From Verrucomicrobiota bacterium (GTDB lineage Bacteria > Verrucomicrobiota > Verrucomicrobiia > Opitutales > Intestinicryptomonadaceae), in NCBI GenBank assembly GCA_003343565.1, contig QALA01000058.1, positions 1 to 14,658 of the forward strand: 14,658 nt of DNA, given 5' to 3'. Made by a program: the position numbers and the translations under genes. The notes under the pieces are model-generated. The model was not told where the DNA came from, searched no databases, and was given only the letters and a program-made list of their open reading frames with translations. Numbering within the stretch: position 1 is the first letter of the stretch; each line of letters opens with the position of its first letter. Below are positions 1 to 5,932 of the stretch, piece after piece.

Positions 1-662
1 CGCGCTCCGTCCGCCGGATCCGCCTTTGGAAGCCATGCGCCGGTTGCGGCGGAATCGTCCGAAAGCTGAATCAGGCCCACGGGAACGTTCATGGCCCTTC
101 TTAGCGCGACTGCGAAATTCATTCCGACTGCGCTTGAATACTCCGCGCTTTCGCGCCCGGCCTTGTTCCATGCGCACGGGGATTTTACGTCGGTCTGCGG
201 GGAGTCCGCCGCGCCGCCTATCTTTATTATTCTCACGGCCTCCGATGCGTATTCGTCCGCGGATTTTTTGTATTCGGCCGAATCGGCAAGAGGCATTTCC
301 ATATTGCATTGCCCCGCCGCAATCCAGACTTCGCCGACGAGCACGTCCGAAAATTTCAGGGCGTTTTTCCCGTTTTGGCTCACCCGCATTTCCGCGGGTT
401 TCGAGCTTGCCTCCATCGCGTCCAAATACAGGGACCACTTTCCGTCGGCACCCGCGATTGCGGCCTTCGCGCGGCCCCCGAATGAGACCTCGATTTTTGA
501 GCCGGGCGCGGAAACGCCCCAGATTTTTACGGGCTTTTGCCTTTGAAGAACCATTCCGTCGCCAAAGATTTTCGGCATGCGGACTTGCCCGCGCGCTCCC
601 GGCGTAAATGAAACCGCGGCGCAGGTTGCGAGAAAAACTGCGAGTATGCGTAGAAACGGCAT
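1..662 (-). CDS. Exported sialate O-acetylesterase-like (SGNH-type) protein, 5' part only, with Cys in place of the nucleophile Ser
   Basis: The gene reads leftward from an ATG at 662-660 and leaves the window at base 1, so only 220 residues are visible. Residues 1-25 look like a Sec signal peptide (basic start, hydrophobic LAVFLATCAAVSF). The mature part opens with the pattern usual for bacterial sialate O-acetylesterases: FGDGMVLQR near 33-41, then VKIWGVSAPGSKIEVSF near 45-61, a beta-sandwich, then GEVWIAAGQCNMEM at 110-123. Family members normally have GQSNM, whose Ser is the nucleophile; here codon 119 is TGC (bases 308-306), giving Cys. The following block, usually close to SWGGT before an AW pair, reads SDDSAATGAW, so the expected oxyanion Gly region is also changed. 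The family is clear; whether this is an active esterase, a thiol variant or a binding-only homologue is open. A GGGGGA tract lies about 10 bases before the ATG. Confidence 0.85.
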   Translation of the reverse strand, partial: MPFLRILAVFLATCAAVSFTPGARGQVRMPKIFGDGMVLQRQKPVKIWGVSAPGSKIEVSFGGRAKAAIAGADGKWSLYLDAMEASSKPAEMRVSQNGKNALKFSDVLVGEVWIAAGQCNMEMPLADSAEYKKSADEYASEAVRIIKIGGAADSPQTDVKSPCAWNKAGRESAEYSSAVGMNFAVALRRAMNVPVGLIQLSDDSAATGAWLPKADPADGA

Positions 663-678
663 CGATTGAAAATCCCCC

Positions 679-709
679 AAAAAAACTTCATCGGCCCCTC
701 AAACGGCCG
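679..709 (-). promoter_or_regulatory. Leader hairpin with U-tract, possible attenuator
   Basis: In the minus-strand transcript, CGGCC (709-705) pairs with GGCCG (696-692) around an 8-base loop. Six bases later a run of seven Us (685-679) follows, only about 16 bases before the esterase-like start codon. The stem is short and the spacing to the U-run is long for an intrinsic terminator, so this is a candidate regulatory structure only. Confidence 0.25.
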
Positions 710-738
710 GCGGAACTTTTGTCAAAAATCCCTTTCAT
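688..738 (-). CDS. Possible 16-codon leader ORF ahead of the esterase-like gene
   Basis: An ATG at 738-736 opens a 16-codon frame (MKGIFDKSSAGRLRGR) ending at TGA 690-688, inside the proposed leader of the esterase-like gene and before its ATG at 662. A weak GGA lies about seven bases upstream of the ATG. The frame runs through the GC-rich hairpin at 692-709, so ribosomes on it could alter folding. The peptide shows no run of a single amino acid and does not match a known attenuator peptide. It may be a chance frame. Confidence 0.2.
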   Translation of the reverse strand: MKGIFDKSSAGRLRGR

Positions 739-750
739 AAGAATCCGTAA

Positions 751-779
751 AAGATAATCGCCCGCCCGCGGGCAGTCAA
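751..779 (-). promoter_or_regulatory. Sigma70-type promoter for the esterase-like gene
   Basis: On the minus strand a TTGACT -35 (779-774) and a TATCTT -10 (756-751) are separated by 17 bases. The spacer holds the perfect 10-base palindrome GCCCGCGGGC, a possible repressor site. Transcription would begin near 744, giving a leader of about 80 bases. Confidence 0.45.
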
Positions 780-845
780 ACATTTTTGCTTGCGGCAAGG
801 CATATTCGCCGTCCGGAATGCGCTTTGGAAGGCGCGCAAATTGTC

Positions 846-876
846 TTGCGAATTTCGGGCGGGCGCGCCATATAAT
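846..876 (+). promoter_or_regulatory. Promoter for the small membrane protein gene and tlyA
   Basis: A perfect TATAAT -10 at 871-876 is preceded by TTGCGA (846-851) with a 19-base spacer. The start point expected six or seven bases after the -10 coincides with the tandem ATGs at 882 and 885. No Shine-Dalgarno sequence is seen before them, so the transcript may be leaderless. Confidence 0.45.
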
Positions 877-881
877 ATCGC

Positions 882-1319
882 ATGATGCAAAACGGGAAAG
901 AAAAGAGGAATCCGCGCAATTTCGCAAACGATGTTTTGCACCGCGGTTTCGGCTCCGCGCGCGACCGCGTTTTCGGCGGGGCGAAACCCTCCGGCAAAAC
1001 GGCGGCCGCCAAAATGCGTTCGATAATCGGGTACACAATCGCGGCGGCGTTCATTTTTGGGACGGTAGCTCTGCTCTTTACGCTGCTGTCCGAGGCGGGG
1101 CGCTATGCCGAGACTCTCGGCGAGCGCGGCGCGGCGCAGCGCGCTCCGAAGGAGAGCCCGCAAGTGATATTTACGCCGGCGGGAACGAAGGCCGTCGTCG
1201 GCAAAGACGGAAATCTCACGGTTCGCCCCCAGGTTCCGAATGCGGATTCGGAATCCGCCAAAGCCGGGGCGGCCGTTCCGCCGAACGCCTCCATTCCGGC
1301 CAAGCAATCTGCCAAATAA
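882..1319 (+). CDS. Small single-pass membrane protein of unknown function, overlapping tlyA
   Basis: This encodes 145 residues. Residues 1-46 are basic and polar, 47-69 form one clear membrane helix (IIGYTIAAAFIFGTVALLF), and 70-145 are a polar, Ala/Pro-rich tail with a short segment (QVIFTPAGTKAVVGKDGNL) that could be a small beta unit. The positive-inside pattern puts the N-terminus in the cytoplasm and the tail in the periplasm. The stop TAA (1317-1319) overlaps the tlyA ATG by one base, a classic translational-coupling arrangement, which supports the frame. Third codon positions are GC-rich as in neighbouring genes. An alternative start at 1014 would leave mainly the helix and tail. I do not recognise the family; linkage to tlyA suggests shared expression, not necessarily shared function. 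Confidence 0.65.
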   Translation: MMQNGKEKRNPRNFANDVLHRGFGSARDRVFGGAKPSGKTAAAKMRSIIGYTIAAAFIFGTVALLFTLLSEAGRYAETLGERGAAQRAPKESPQVIFTPAGTKAVVGKDGNLTVRPQVPNADSESAKAGAAVPPNASIPAKQSAK

Positions 1320-2059
1320 TGCGGGCGGACGAATTGTTGGTGCGGGCGGGGCTTGCTCCGAGCAGGGCCAAGGCGCGCGCCCTGATTGAGGAGGGCAAGG
1401 TCTTCTATCTCTCTAAACCCGTGGACAAGCCCTCGCGCTCGATTCCGGAGGGCGCGGATTTGGAGGTGGACCCAGATTGCGCGTCGCTGCGCTTTGTGTC
1501 GAGGGCGGGGCTGAAGTTGGAGGCGTTTCTCGATCGCTTTGGCGTCGGGGTTGAGGGATTGCGCGCGCTGGACGTCGGCGCGTCCACCGGAGGATTTACG
1601 GATTGCCTGTTGTCGCACGGGGCGGCGGAGTGCGTGTGTGTCGACGTCGGGCACGGGCAGCTTTCGCCAAAGCTTGCGGCGGATCCCCGCGTGTCAAATA
1701 TGGAGGGAACCGACGTGCGCTCCCTGACTCCGGCTTTGTTCGGCGGGCGGCCGTTTGATTTCGTATGCGCGGATTTGTCGTTCATATCGCTGACGAAGGC
1801 GTTGCCGGCCATAATGCCGCTGGCGGGGGAGGGCGCGCCCGTAGTGTGCCTCGTGAAGCCGCAGTTTGAGGCGGATCCCGCGCTCATGCGCAAATGCGCC
1901 GGCGTGTTGCGCGATCCCGACGCGCGCCGCGCGGCTCTCGAAAAAGTCGAGGCTTTCTTTGCCGAAAATTTTTCCTCCGCAACCCCGATCGGCTCCATGC
2001 CCTCTCCGATTCTCGGCGGCGACGGCAATGCGGAGTTTCTGGTTGGATACAGAAAATAA
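1319..2059 (+). CDS. tlyA: TlyA family rRNA 2'-O-methyltransferase
   Basis: The 246 residues match the TlyA/hemolysin A family in length and order. An S4 RNA-binding domain fills about 1-60 (MRADELLVRAGLAPSRAKAR start), followed by the FVSRAGLKL linker (59-67) and an FtsJ/RrmJ-type methyltransferase domain. SAM motif I is LDVGASTGGFTDCLL (84-98), with VDVGHGQL at 108-115, ADLSFIS at 151-157 and VKPQFE at 179-184. Lys66, Asp152, Lys180 and Glu239 fit the RrmJ-like catalytic K-D-K-E set. Family members methylate the 2'-OH of cytidines in 16S and/or 23S rRNA, which in mycobacteria gives capreomycin sensitivity; which targets apply here cannot be told. The start at 1319 is chosen because the S4 domain begins exactly there and it overlaps the previous stop; in-frame sequence upstream of it is antisense-like noise. 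Confidence 0.93.
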   Translation: MRADELLVRAGLAPSRAKARALIEEGKVFYLSKPVDKPSRSIPEGADLEVDPDCASLRFVSRAGLKLEAFLDRFGVGVEGLRALDVGASTGGFTDCLLSHGAAECVCVDVGHGQLSPKLAADPRVSNMEGTDVRSLTPALFGGRPFDFVCADLSFISLTKALPAIMPLAGEGAPVVCLVKPQFEADPALMRKCAGVLRDPDARRAALEKVEAFFAENFSSATPIGSMPSPILGGDGNAEFLVGYRK

Positions 2060-2082
2060 ACCGTTTTTTTTGCGCTTTCTGC

Positions 2083-2100
2083 GGCGTTTCCGCCTTTTTA
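2083..2100 (+). terminator. Weak intrinsic terminator after tlyA
   Basis: GGCG (2083-2086) pairs with CGCC (2091-2094) around TTTC and is followed by TTTTTA. A four-pair stem is short. Its position between the tlyA stop and the next promoter is right for a terminator. Confidence 0.35.
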
Positions 2101-2104
2101 TATG

Positions 2105-2133
2105 TTGACAAAAAAGCGTCCGCGGCTTGTATT
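2105..2133 (+). promoter_or_regulatory. Sigma70-type promoter for the toroid protein gene
   Basis: A consensus TTGACA -35 (2105-2110) is followed after 17 bases by TGTATT (2128-2133). The predicted start near 2140 gives a 20-odd base leader holding AAGGA (2153-2157) four bases before the ATG at 2162. Confidence 0.5.
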
Positions 2134-2161
2134 CGTAAACTCAAATTAATTTAAGGACGTA

Positions 2162-3922
2162 ATGCTGAACTTTTCAGAGCAATGCATGGACATGGCCCAA
2201 TCCATATTGGGCAAAAACATCGGGGCAATCGACGACAGGGGTTATATAGTTCCGGTCGAAAACGAAGAGGGGCTTGACTGCGAACCCGGACACGCGGCCA
2301 TGGCGCTCGGCGAGTTTTATCGCGCAACGGGCAGGTCGGAGATTGACGGTTACGATACGGTCGATTTGTGCGCGCGCTGCATAAGGGCGCAGACGAACAT
2401 GGAGGAATACACCGAGGACGGCCTCGCGTATTCGTCGCTCGGCCTTCTTTCGTTCGGGCCCTCCAAGGAGCGCAATCCCGTGTGGGAGAAGCTCGACGAG
2501 GAAACCCAAAAAAATCTGGACAAGCGCCTCCTCACCAGAACCGACTATTGCGACTATTTTCAAATCTTCAACATAGCAAAGGCTGTGGCCCGCTTCAGCA
2601 TGGGCCTTAGCAAGAAGGACGAAACCGGCAAACTGGTCGACAAATTTTTGGAGCGCATTCAGCAGACTTCGACCGGCCACTATTTCGACGACAAGCCCGC
2701 GAGCGGTTTGGACGGAGTCTTCGACATACGCGGGGTCGTCAGTTTCGTGTTTATTCGCCAGTCGCTGCAGCTTCATGCGAATATGCATTTGCGCGACAGA
2801 AAGATTCCCAGCCTGCGCACGTTCGCCGAAAAATATCTGCGCCTCTTCCCCGACATCGTTCGCTCCGACGGACTCGGCTGGGCGTTCGGACGCAACATCG
2901 GCGCGTACGGGCAGATGCACTGCATTTCCATGATTCTTCAGGCGTTGCGCGACAACTGGATTTCGGAGGACAAAATGCCCGAATACATGGACATTCTCCG
3001 CAGGCTGTTCCAGTTTTTCTTCATGACGTACCTCGATCAGGAGAACGGATATCTGGTCATACGCGACGCCGAAAGAACCTCCGCGAAAACCAACACCACG
3101 CGCATGGCGAATTTCGACGCGGCGCGCTATCTGTGCCAGTGGGCCCGTTTGGCTAAGACCGTGGGCCGCCCCATGTCGCAGCAGAAGGTATCGGCTCCGA
3201 AGTCCTACGGCAAGTACGTCTCCTTCGACAGGTCGAACAGGAAGGAGCAGGGGCTCTTTGTATATATGAACGGGCAGACCGGCCTGCATGTGCACCTTCC
3301 GCTGATTGCGCCCGGCGCGTGCAACGATTCGTCGTCTCTGGCCTTCCCGCACATGCCCGGCGTGTTCGATTGGCCGGCCGACAGATATTTGCCCATAATC
3401 GTTCCGGAGCTCGCCTTCGGCGGCAAAAAAACCACGCCGTCGTTTTATGGGAGGCGCTGCACGACCGGTTTGGGATTGCGCAATTCGTTTTTCTTCCGCT
3501 ACGAGCAGCCGGATCTCGTATCCGTCGACGGCGAAATTCTCAAGGGAATCGGCTCGTGCAAAGTGTCGTGGTCGTTTTCCGAAAATAAAATGGTGGGGGA
3601 TTTCATATATTCGGTAAATTCCCAAACCTCGCTGGATTCCATGAGAATCGTCGTTGCAGTTGGGGCGCCCCATTCGGAATTTCGCGTGCCGCTCACTTTG
3701 GCCATAGGCGAAAACGGCCAGGGCGTCGGCATTGAGAAGGACGATTTTCAGGGAAATTGGCTGGATACTGAAGTTGTCTCCAACAATCCCGAATACCGCA
3801 CCTATTGGGGCAAAATACATTATCTGCAAGTTTATGCCCGCGAGCGTCCCATGGTAATGCGTCCGGGCGTACAGTATCGGATTACCATATCGCTCGACCC
3901 CGATATCGCTTTTGCCGAGTAG
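2162..3922 (+). CDS. Cytoplasmic alpha-toroid plus beta-domain protein, distantly DUF2264-like
   Basis: This encodes 586 residues with no signal peptide or membrane segment. About 1-340 is helix-rich with a periodic pattern expected of an alpha/alpha toroid; about 350-586 is rich in beta strands. The most telling block is RSDGLGWAFGRNIGAYGQM (234-252), followed about 40 residues on by a GYLVI strand (296-300). This recalls DUF2264 proteins (a DG...FGRS...YR block, then a later DG-strand block) and, more loosely, toroid polysaccharide lyases and hydrolases. DUF2264 proteins have a similar length and a similar helical-then-beta order. The assignment is by eye and distant. No catalytic residues can be named. 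AAGGA four bases before the ATG and a consensus -35 support an independently transcribed gene. A role on oligosaccharides inside the cell is a guess from the fold. Confidence 0.85.
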   Translation: MLNFSEQCMDMAQSILGKNIGAIDDRGYIVPVENEEGLDCEPGHAAMALGEFYRATGRSEIDGYDTVDLCARCIRAQTNMEEYTEDGLAYSSLGLLSFGPSKERNPVWEKLDEETQKNLDKRLLTRTDYCDYFQIFNIAKAVARFSMGLSKKDETGKLVDKFLERIQQTSTGHYFDDKPASGLDGVFDIRGVVSFVFIRQSLQLHANMHLRDRKIPSLRTFAEKYLRLFPDIVRSDGLGWAFGRNIGAYGQMHCISMILQALRDNWISEDKMPEYMDILRRLFQFFFMTYLDQENGYLVIRDAERTSAKTNTTRMANFDAARYLCQWARLAKTVGRPMSQQKVSAPKSYGKYVSFDRSNRKEQGLFVYMNGQTGLHVHLPLIAPGACNDSSSLAFPHMPGVFDWPADRYLPIIVPELAFGGKKTTPSFYGRRCTTGLGLRNSFFFRYEQPDLVSVDGEILKGIGSCKVSWSFSENKMVGDFIYSVNSQTSLDSMRIVVAVGAPHSEFRVPLTLAIGENGQGVGIEKDDFQGNWLDTEVVSNNPEYRTYWGKIHYLQVYARERPMVMRPGVQYRITISLDPDIAFAE

Positions 3923-4073
3923 GCGAGCGATTGTTTGCGCGGGCGTTTTTGCGCGCGGGATTGCGCGCATTGCGTTCGCGTCCGGCGCATGTGCCCGTTA
4001 TATGCGCCGATGTATGTGTTTGCTGCATGCGCGCGGTGCTATGGCTTGCATGTTGCGGGTTATAATGTCGGTT

Positions 4074-4113
4074 AAAAAAACGCGCGTCGGACTTGAGGTT
4101 TGACGCGTTTTTT
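4074..4113 (+). terminator. Intrinsic terminator downstream of the toroid gene
   Basis: CGCGTC (4083-4088) pairs with GACGCG (4102-4107) around a 13-base loop and is followed by six Ts (4108-4113). An A-run at 4074-4080 makes it potentially two-way. It lies about 160 bases after the stop at 3922. Confidence 0.65.
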
Positions 4114-4565
4114 GGGAGCGGATTTTATTGTTCCGGCAGGATTCGTAGAGAGGGCCGCTTATCCGAAAAAAGAGGGGCGAAGAAGAGGCGTTTTTTTTAA
4201 GTTCGGCAGTTGTTTTTTTCGCGGGGGAAGGCTGGTAGATTGGCGGATTTGAAAGGCTTTTGCCGCGTTTTGAAGCGCATTTGGCGGCGCGTTTATAATT
4301 CGGTCCTCTGTTTTATGGCGGGCCGATTGTATTTTTTTGCCGCAGGGACGGAATGGGGCGCGTTGGAGACGGAAACGTTTTCAATGGGCGGCAAGCGGCT
4401 TTTTGGGGGGGATTTGCGGCGTTTTTACCTTCGGATTGGCGGGCATTTTTTTAGGTCGGAACGCGGAGAAACGCCTCTCGGCGTTGCGTTGTGAAATTTT
4501 GTTAAAAAAAATGAAATAAGATTTGAAATTCGTTCCTTTTCCTAAGGCGTTCACGGGACTTATTG

Positions 4566-4580
4566 CAACGCGAAGCGTTG
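4566..4580. repeat. Perfect hairpin, 6-pair stem
   Basis: CAACGC (4566-4571), loop GAA, GCGTTG (4575-4580). It is not followed by a T-run on either strand, so it is not an intrinsic terminator. Confidence 0.6.
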
Positions 4581-4875
4581 GGAAAAATTACAGGTCGTTT
4601 GGCAATTTCATTTTAAGCGTGCCGACTTCGAATGGGCGGGGGCGGCGAACATATGGGGTATTTGCGAAGCGAGCCTTAACGCGCGTCTTGCGAATGCCTT
4701 TGTAGGACTTGCGGGAGACTTTGGGCGCAGAGTGAATGAAACGTTCAACGACAGGCGTTTTTGCCACCCGCGGCGCGAGCGTATTTCGGGCGAAAGAAGT
4801 TGTCGATTTGGCGTTAAAGACAATAATATTTTGCCGTTTACCCCTAAGCCGTATCTCTTGTCTAAAGCTTGTTTG

Positions 4876-4894
4876 TCCGCACGATTCGTGCGGA
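4876..4894. repeat. Perfect hairpin, 8-pair stem
   Basis: TCCGCACG (4876-4883), loop ATT, CGTGCGGA (4887-4894). It lies 20 bases from the terminator at 4914. It has no immediate T-run on either strand, so its role is unclear. Confidence 0.6.
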
Positions 4895-4913
4895 ATAAAA
4901 TTTTTGCCAAAAT

Positions 4914-4946
4914 AAAAAAATCCGCCCGGCAGCCGGACGGATTTTT
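4914..4946 (-). terminator. Strong intrinsic terminator of the AsmA-like gene
   Basis: A nine-pair stem with one mismatch (4921-4929 with 4933-4941, loop CAG) is flanked by seven As on the left and five Ts on the right. Read leftward it ends in a seven-base U-run and lies about 30 bases after the stop of the minus-strand gene. It may work in both directions. Confidence 0.85.
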
Positions 4947-4977
4947 ACGCGGAAATTCGGCGGCAAAGCCGCGGGCG

Positions 4978-5844
4978 TTAGAAGAGCTTTTTTATTCCCT
5001 CCGCTATGGATTTTACGGCTTTTTCAGTTTCTCCGGCGCCGGATTGTATGGCCGAGCCCGCCTTCTGCGAGCCGCTGTCCCAGGCGGAATTTAGCCCCTT
5101 GATGCCTTTTTTTGCCAGTTCCGAAAGCGCCTCGGTCGTGATTTGCGCCGTGAGTTTTTCCATTATGGTTGCGCAAAGTTGCGCGGCGGTAAGTCCGCCC
5201 TCCTTGACGCCCAAGTCGCGGACTTCAAAAGACGGCATCGGAATCGGGACGAGCCCGTCTCCGTATCCCGCCTTTATGTCGGCGTCTTTAAAGATCAGTT
5301 TTTCCACTATGAATTTTATGGGCTCGGACTGTTCGGCCTTTGCGGAGGAAGCGTCTTTTGCGGAATCTTTCGATTTTCCCGAATCGGAAATGCCGGCTCT
5401 GGCCTTGAGTATTTCCACTATGTCGGTCAGGTTCGACTGCGAGACCGTTCCGGATTTTACGGTCATTACGACCTGAAGCCCCTCCACGCTTATTTCCTCC
5501 ACGCGCACGAGCTTCTGGGAGAAAAACTGCGACGGGCTGAAATCCGCGTCTACATACACCCTCTTGAAGGCTATTGCATTGCCCTTGTAGCTGTAGTTTT
5601 GCGGATTTGTGATGTAGAAGTTCGTAAGATCCACCTGCTGCGTAAACGGATTTAAATATACGGAGCCCAACCCGGAGGTTATGGGAGTTCCCGCCGTGAC
5701 GCTTTTTAGCGCGTAGTCGGCCACATAGCTCATCGTAAAATAGAGCGCTACGGCCAGCACGATGATCGCCAGTATGCCCAATTTCACCAGTGAAAACAGG
5801 CAACCTCCGCGCCTTCGGACATAGAGAAAACTTTTCGTAGTCAT
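4978..5844 (-). CDS. Membrane-anchored AsmA-like protein
   Basis: The start is taken at the ATG 5844-5842, giving 288 residues. A longer reading would run into the divergent DUF1015 gene, and the chosen start places a basic N-terminus (VRRRGG) directly before a membrane helix at about 19-39. The next segment resembles the N-terminal repeat of AsmA/DUF748-type proteins: a TPITSGLGSVYLNPFTQQVDL strand pattern (53-73), then the ITNPQNY turn (78-84), then alternating strands with VRVEEISVEGLQVVM (113-127). A Ser/Lys/Ala-rich linker (152-175) follows, then a second beta segment and an amphipathic helical tail ending KSIAEGIKKLF. AsmA-like proteins are linked to lipid traffic and envelope integrity between the two membranes; this one is far shorter than full AsmA, TamB or YhdP. 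The specific role is unknown. A strong terminator follows the stop. Confidence 0.85.
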   Translation of the reverse strand: MTTKSFLYVRRRGGCLFSLVKLGILAIIVLAVALYFTMSYVADYALKSVTAGTPITSGLGSVYLNPFTQQVDLTNFYITNPQNYSYKGNAIAFKRVYVDADFSPSQFFSQKLVRVEEISVEGLQVVMTVKSGTVSQSNLTDIVEILKARAGISDSGKSKDSAKDASSAKAEQSEPIKFIVEKLIFKDADIKAGYGDGLVPIPMPSFEVRDLGVKEGGLTAAQLCATIMEKLTAQITTEALSELAKKGIKGLNSAWDSGSQKAGSAIQSGAGETEKAVKSIAEGIKKLF

Positions 5845-5932
5845 GGTTTGAAATAAAAATCCAATATCGGGAATATGCAAGTTTTTTGAAGCAAATCTTG
5901 CAAATTTAAGACAAATGTGAAATTGATTCTGT

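Larger units (their letters stand above)
3923..4977. other. 1 kb spacer without convincing genes, several hairpins
   Basis: No frame here has a credible start, ribosome site or recognisable protein. The plus strand is rich in G and T, with frequent T-runs. Perfect short hairpins occur at 4470-4485 (AACGCC, loop TCTC), 4566-4580 (CAACGC, loop GAA) and 4876-4894 (TCCGCACG, loop ATT), beside the two terminators listed separately. The stretch from about 4500 to 4910 reads differently from the flanks, with phrases such as GCGAAGCG and TTGCGAA recurring. It could be a dispersed repeat, a structured RNA or a gene relic; the sequence alone does not decide. Confidence 0.5.

Noticed and set aside
26..607. 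Long open frames on the plus strand (193 and 151 residues)
   Set aside because: They lie antisense to the esterase-like gene, whose minus-strand translation has a signal peptide and clear family motifs. The plus-strand products are Arg/Pro- or Ala/Ser-rich without domains.
735..1307. Minus-strand frame of 190 residues opposite the small membrane protein
   Set aside because: It has no domain pattern or ribosome site and is Arg-rich. The plus-strand frame has a membrane helix and a one-base overlap with tlyA.
818..1318. Upstream extension of the tlyA frame to 413 residues
   Set aside because: The S4 domain begins exactly at 1319 and the overlapping upstream gene is in another frame. The extension is low-complexity Arg-rich sequence.
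2174..3970. Minus-strand frame of 598 residues
   Set aside because: It mirrors the toroid gene. The plus-strand frame has a promoter, AAGGA and sensible protein composition.
4061..4066. TATAAT in the spacer as a promoter
   Set aside because: There is no -35 at a suitable distance and it is followed at once by a terminator.
4608..4910. Minus-strand 100-residue frame in the 1 kb spacer
   Set aside because: It crosses two perfect hairpins, has no ribosome site, and its Arg/Ala/Ser-rich composition suggests translated non-coding repeat DNA.
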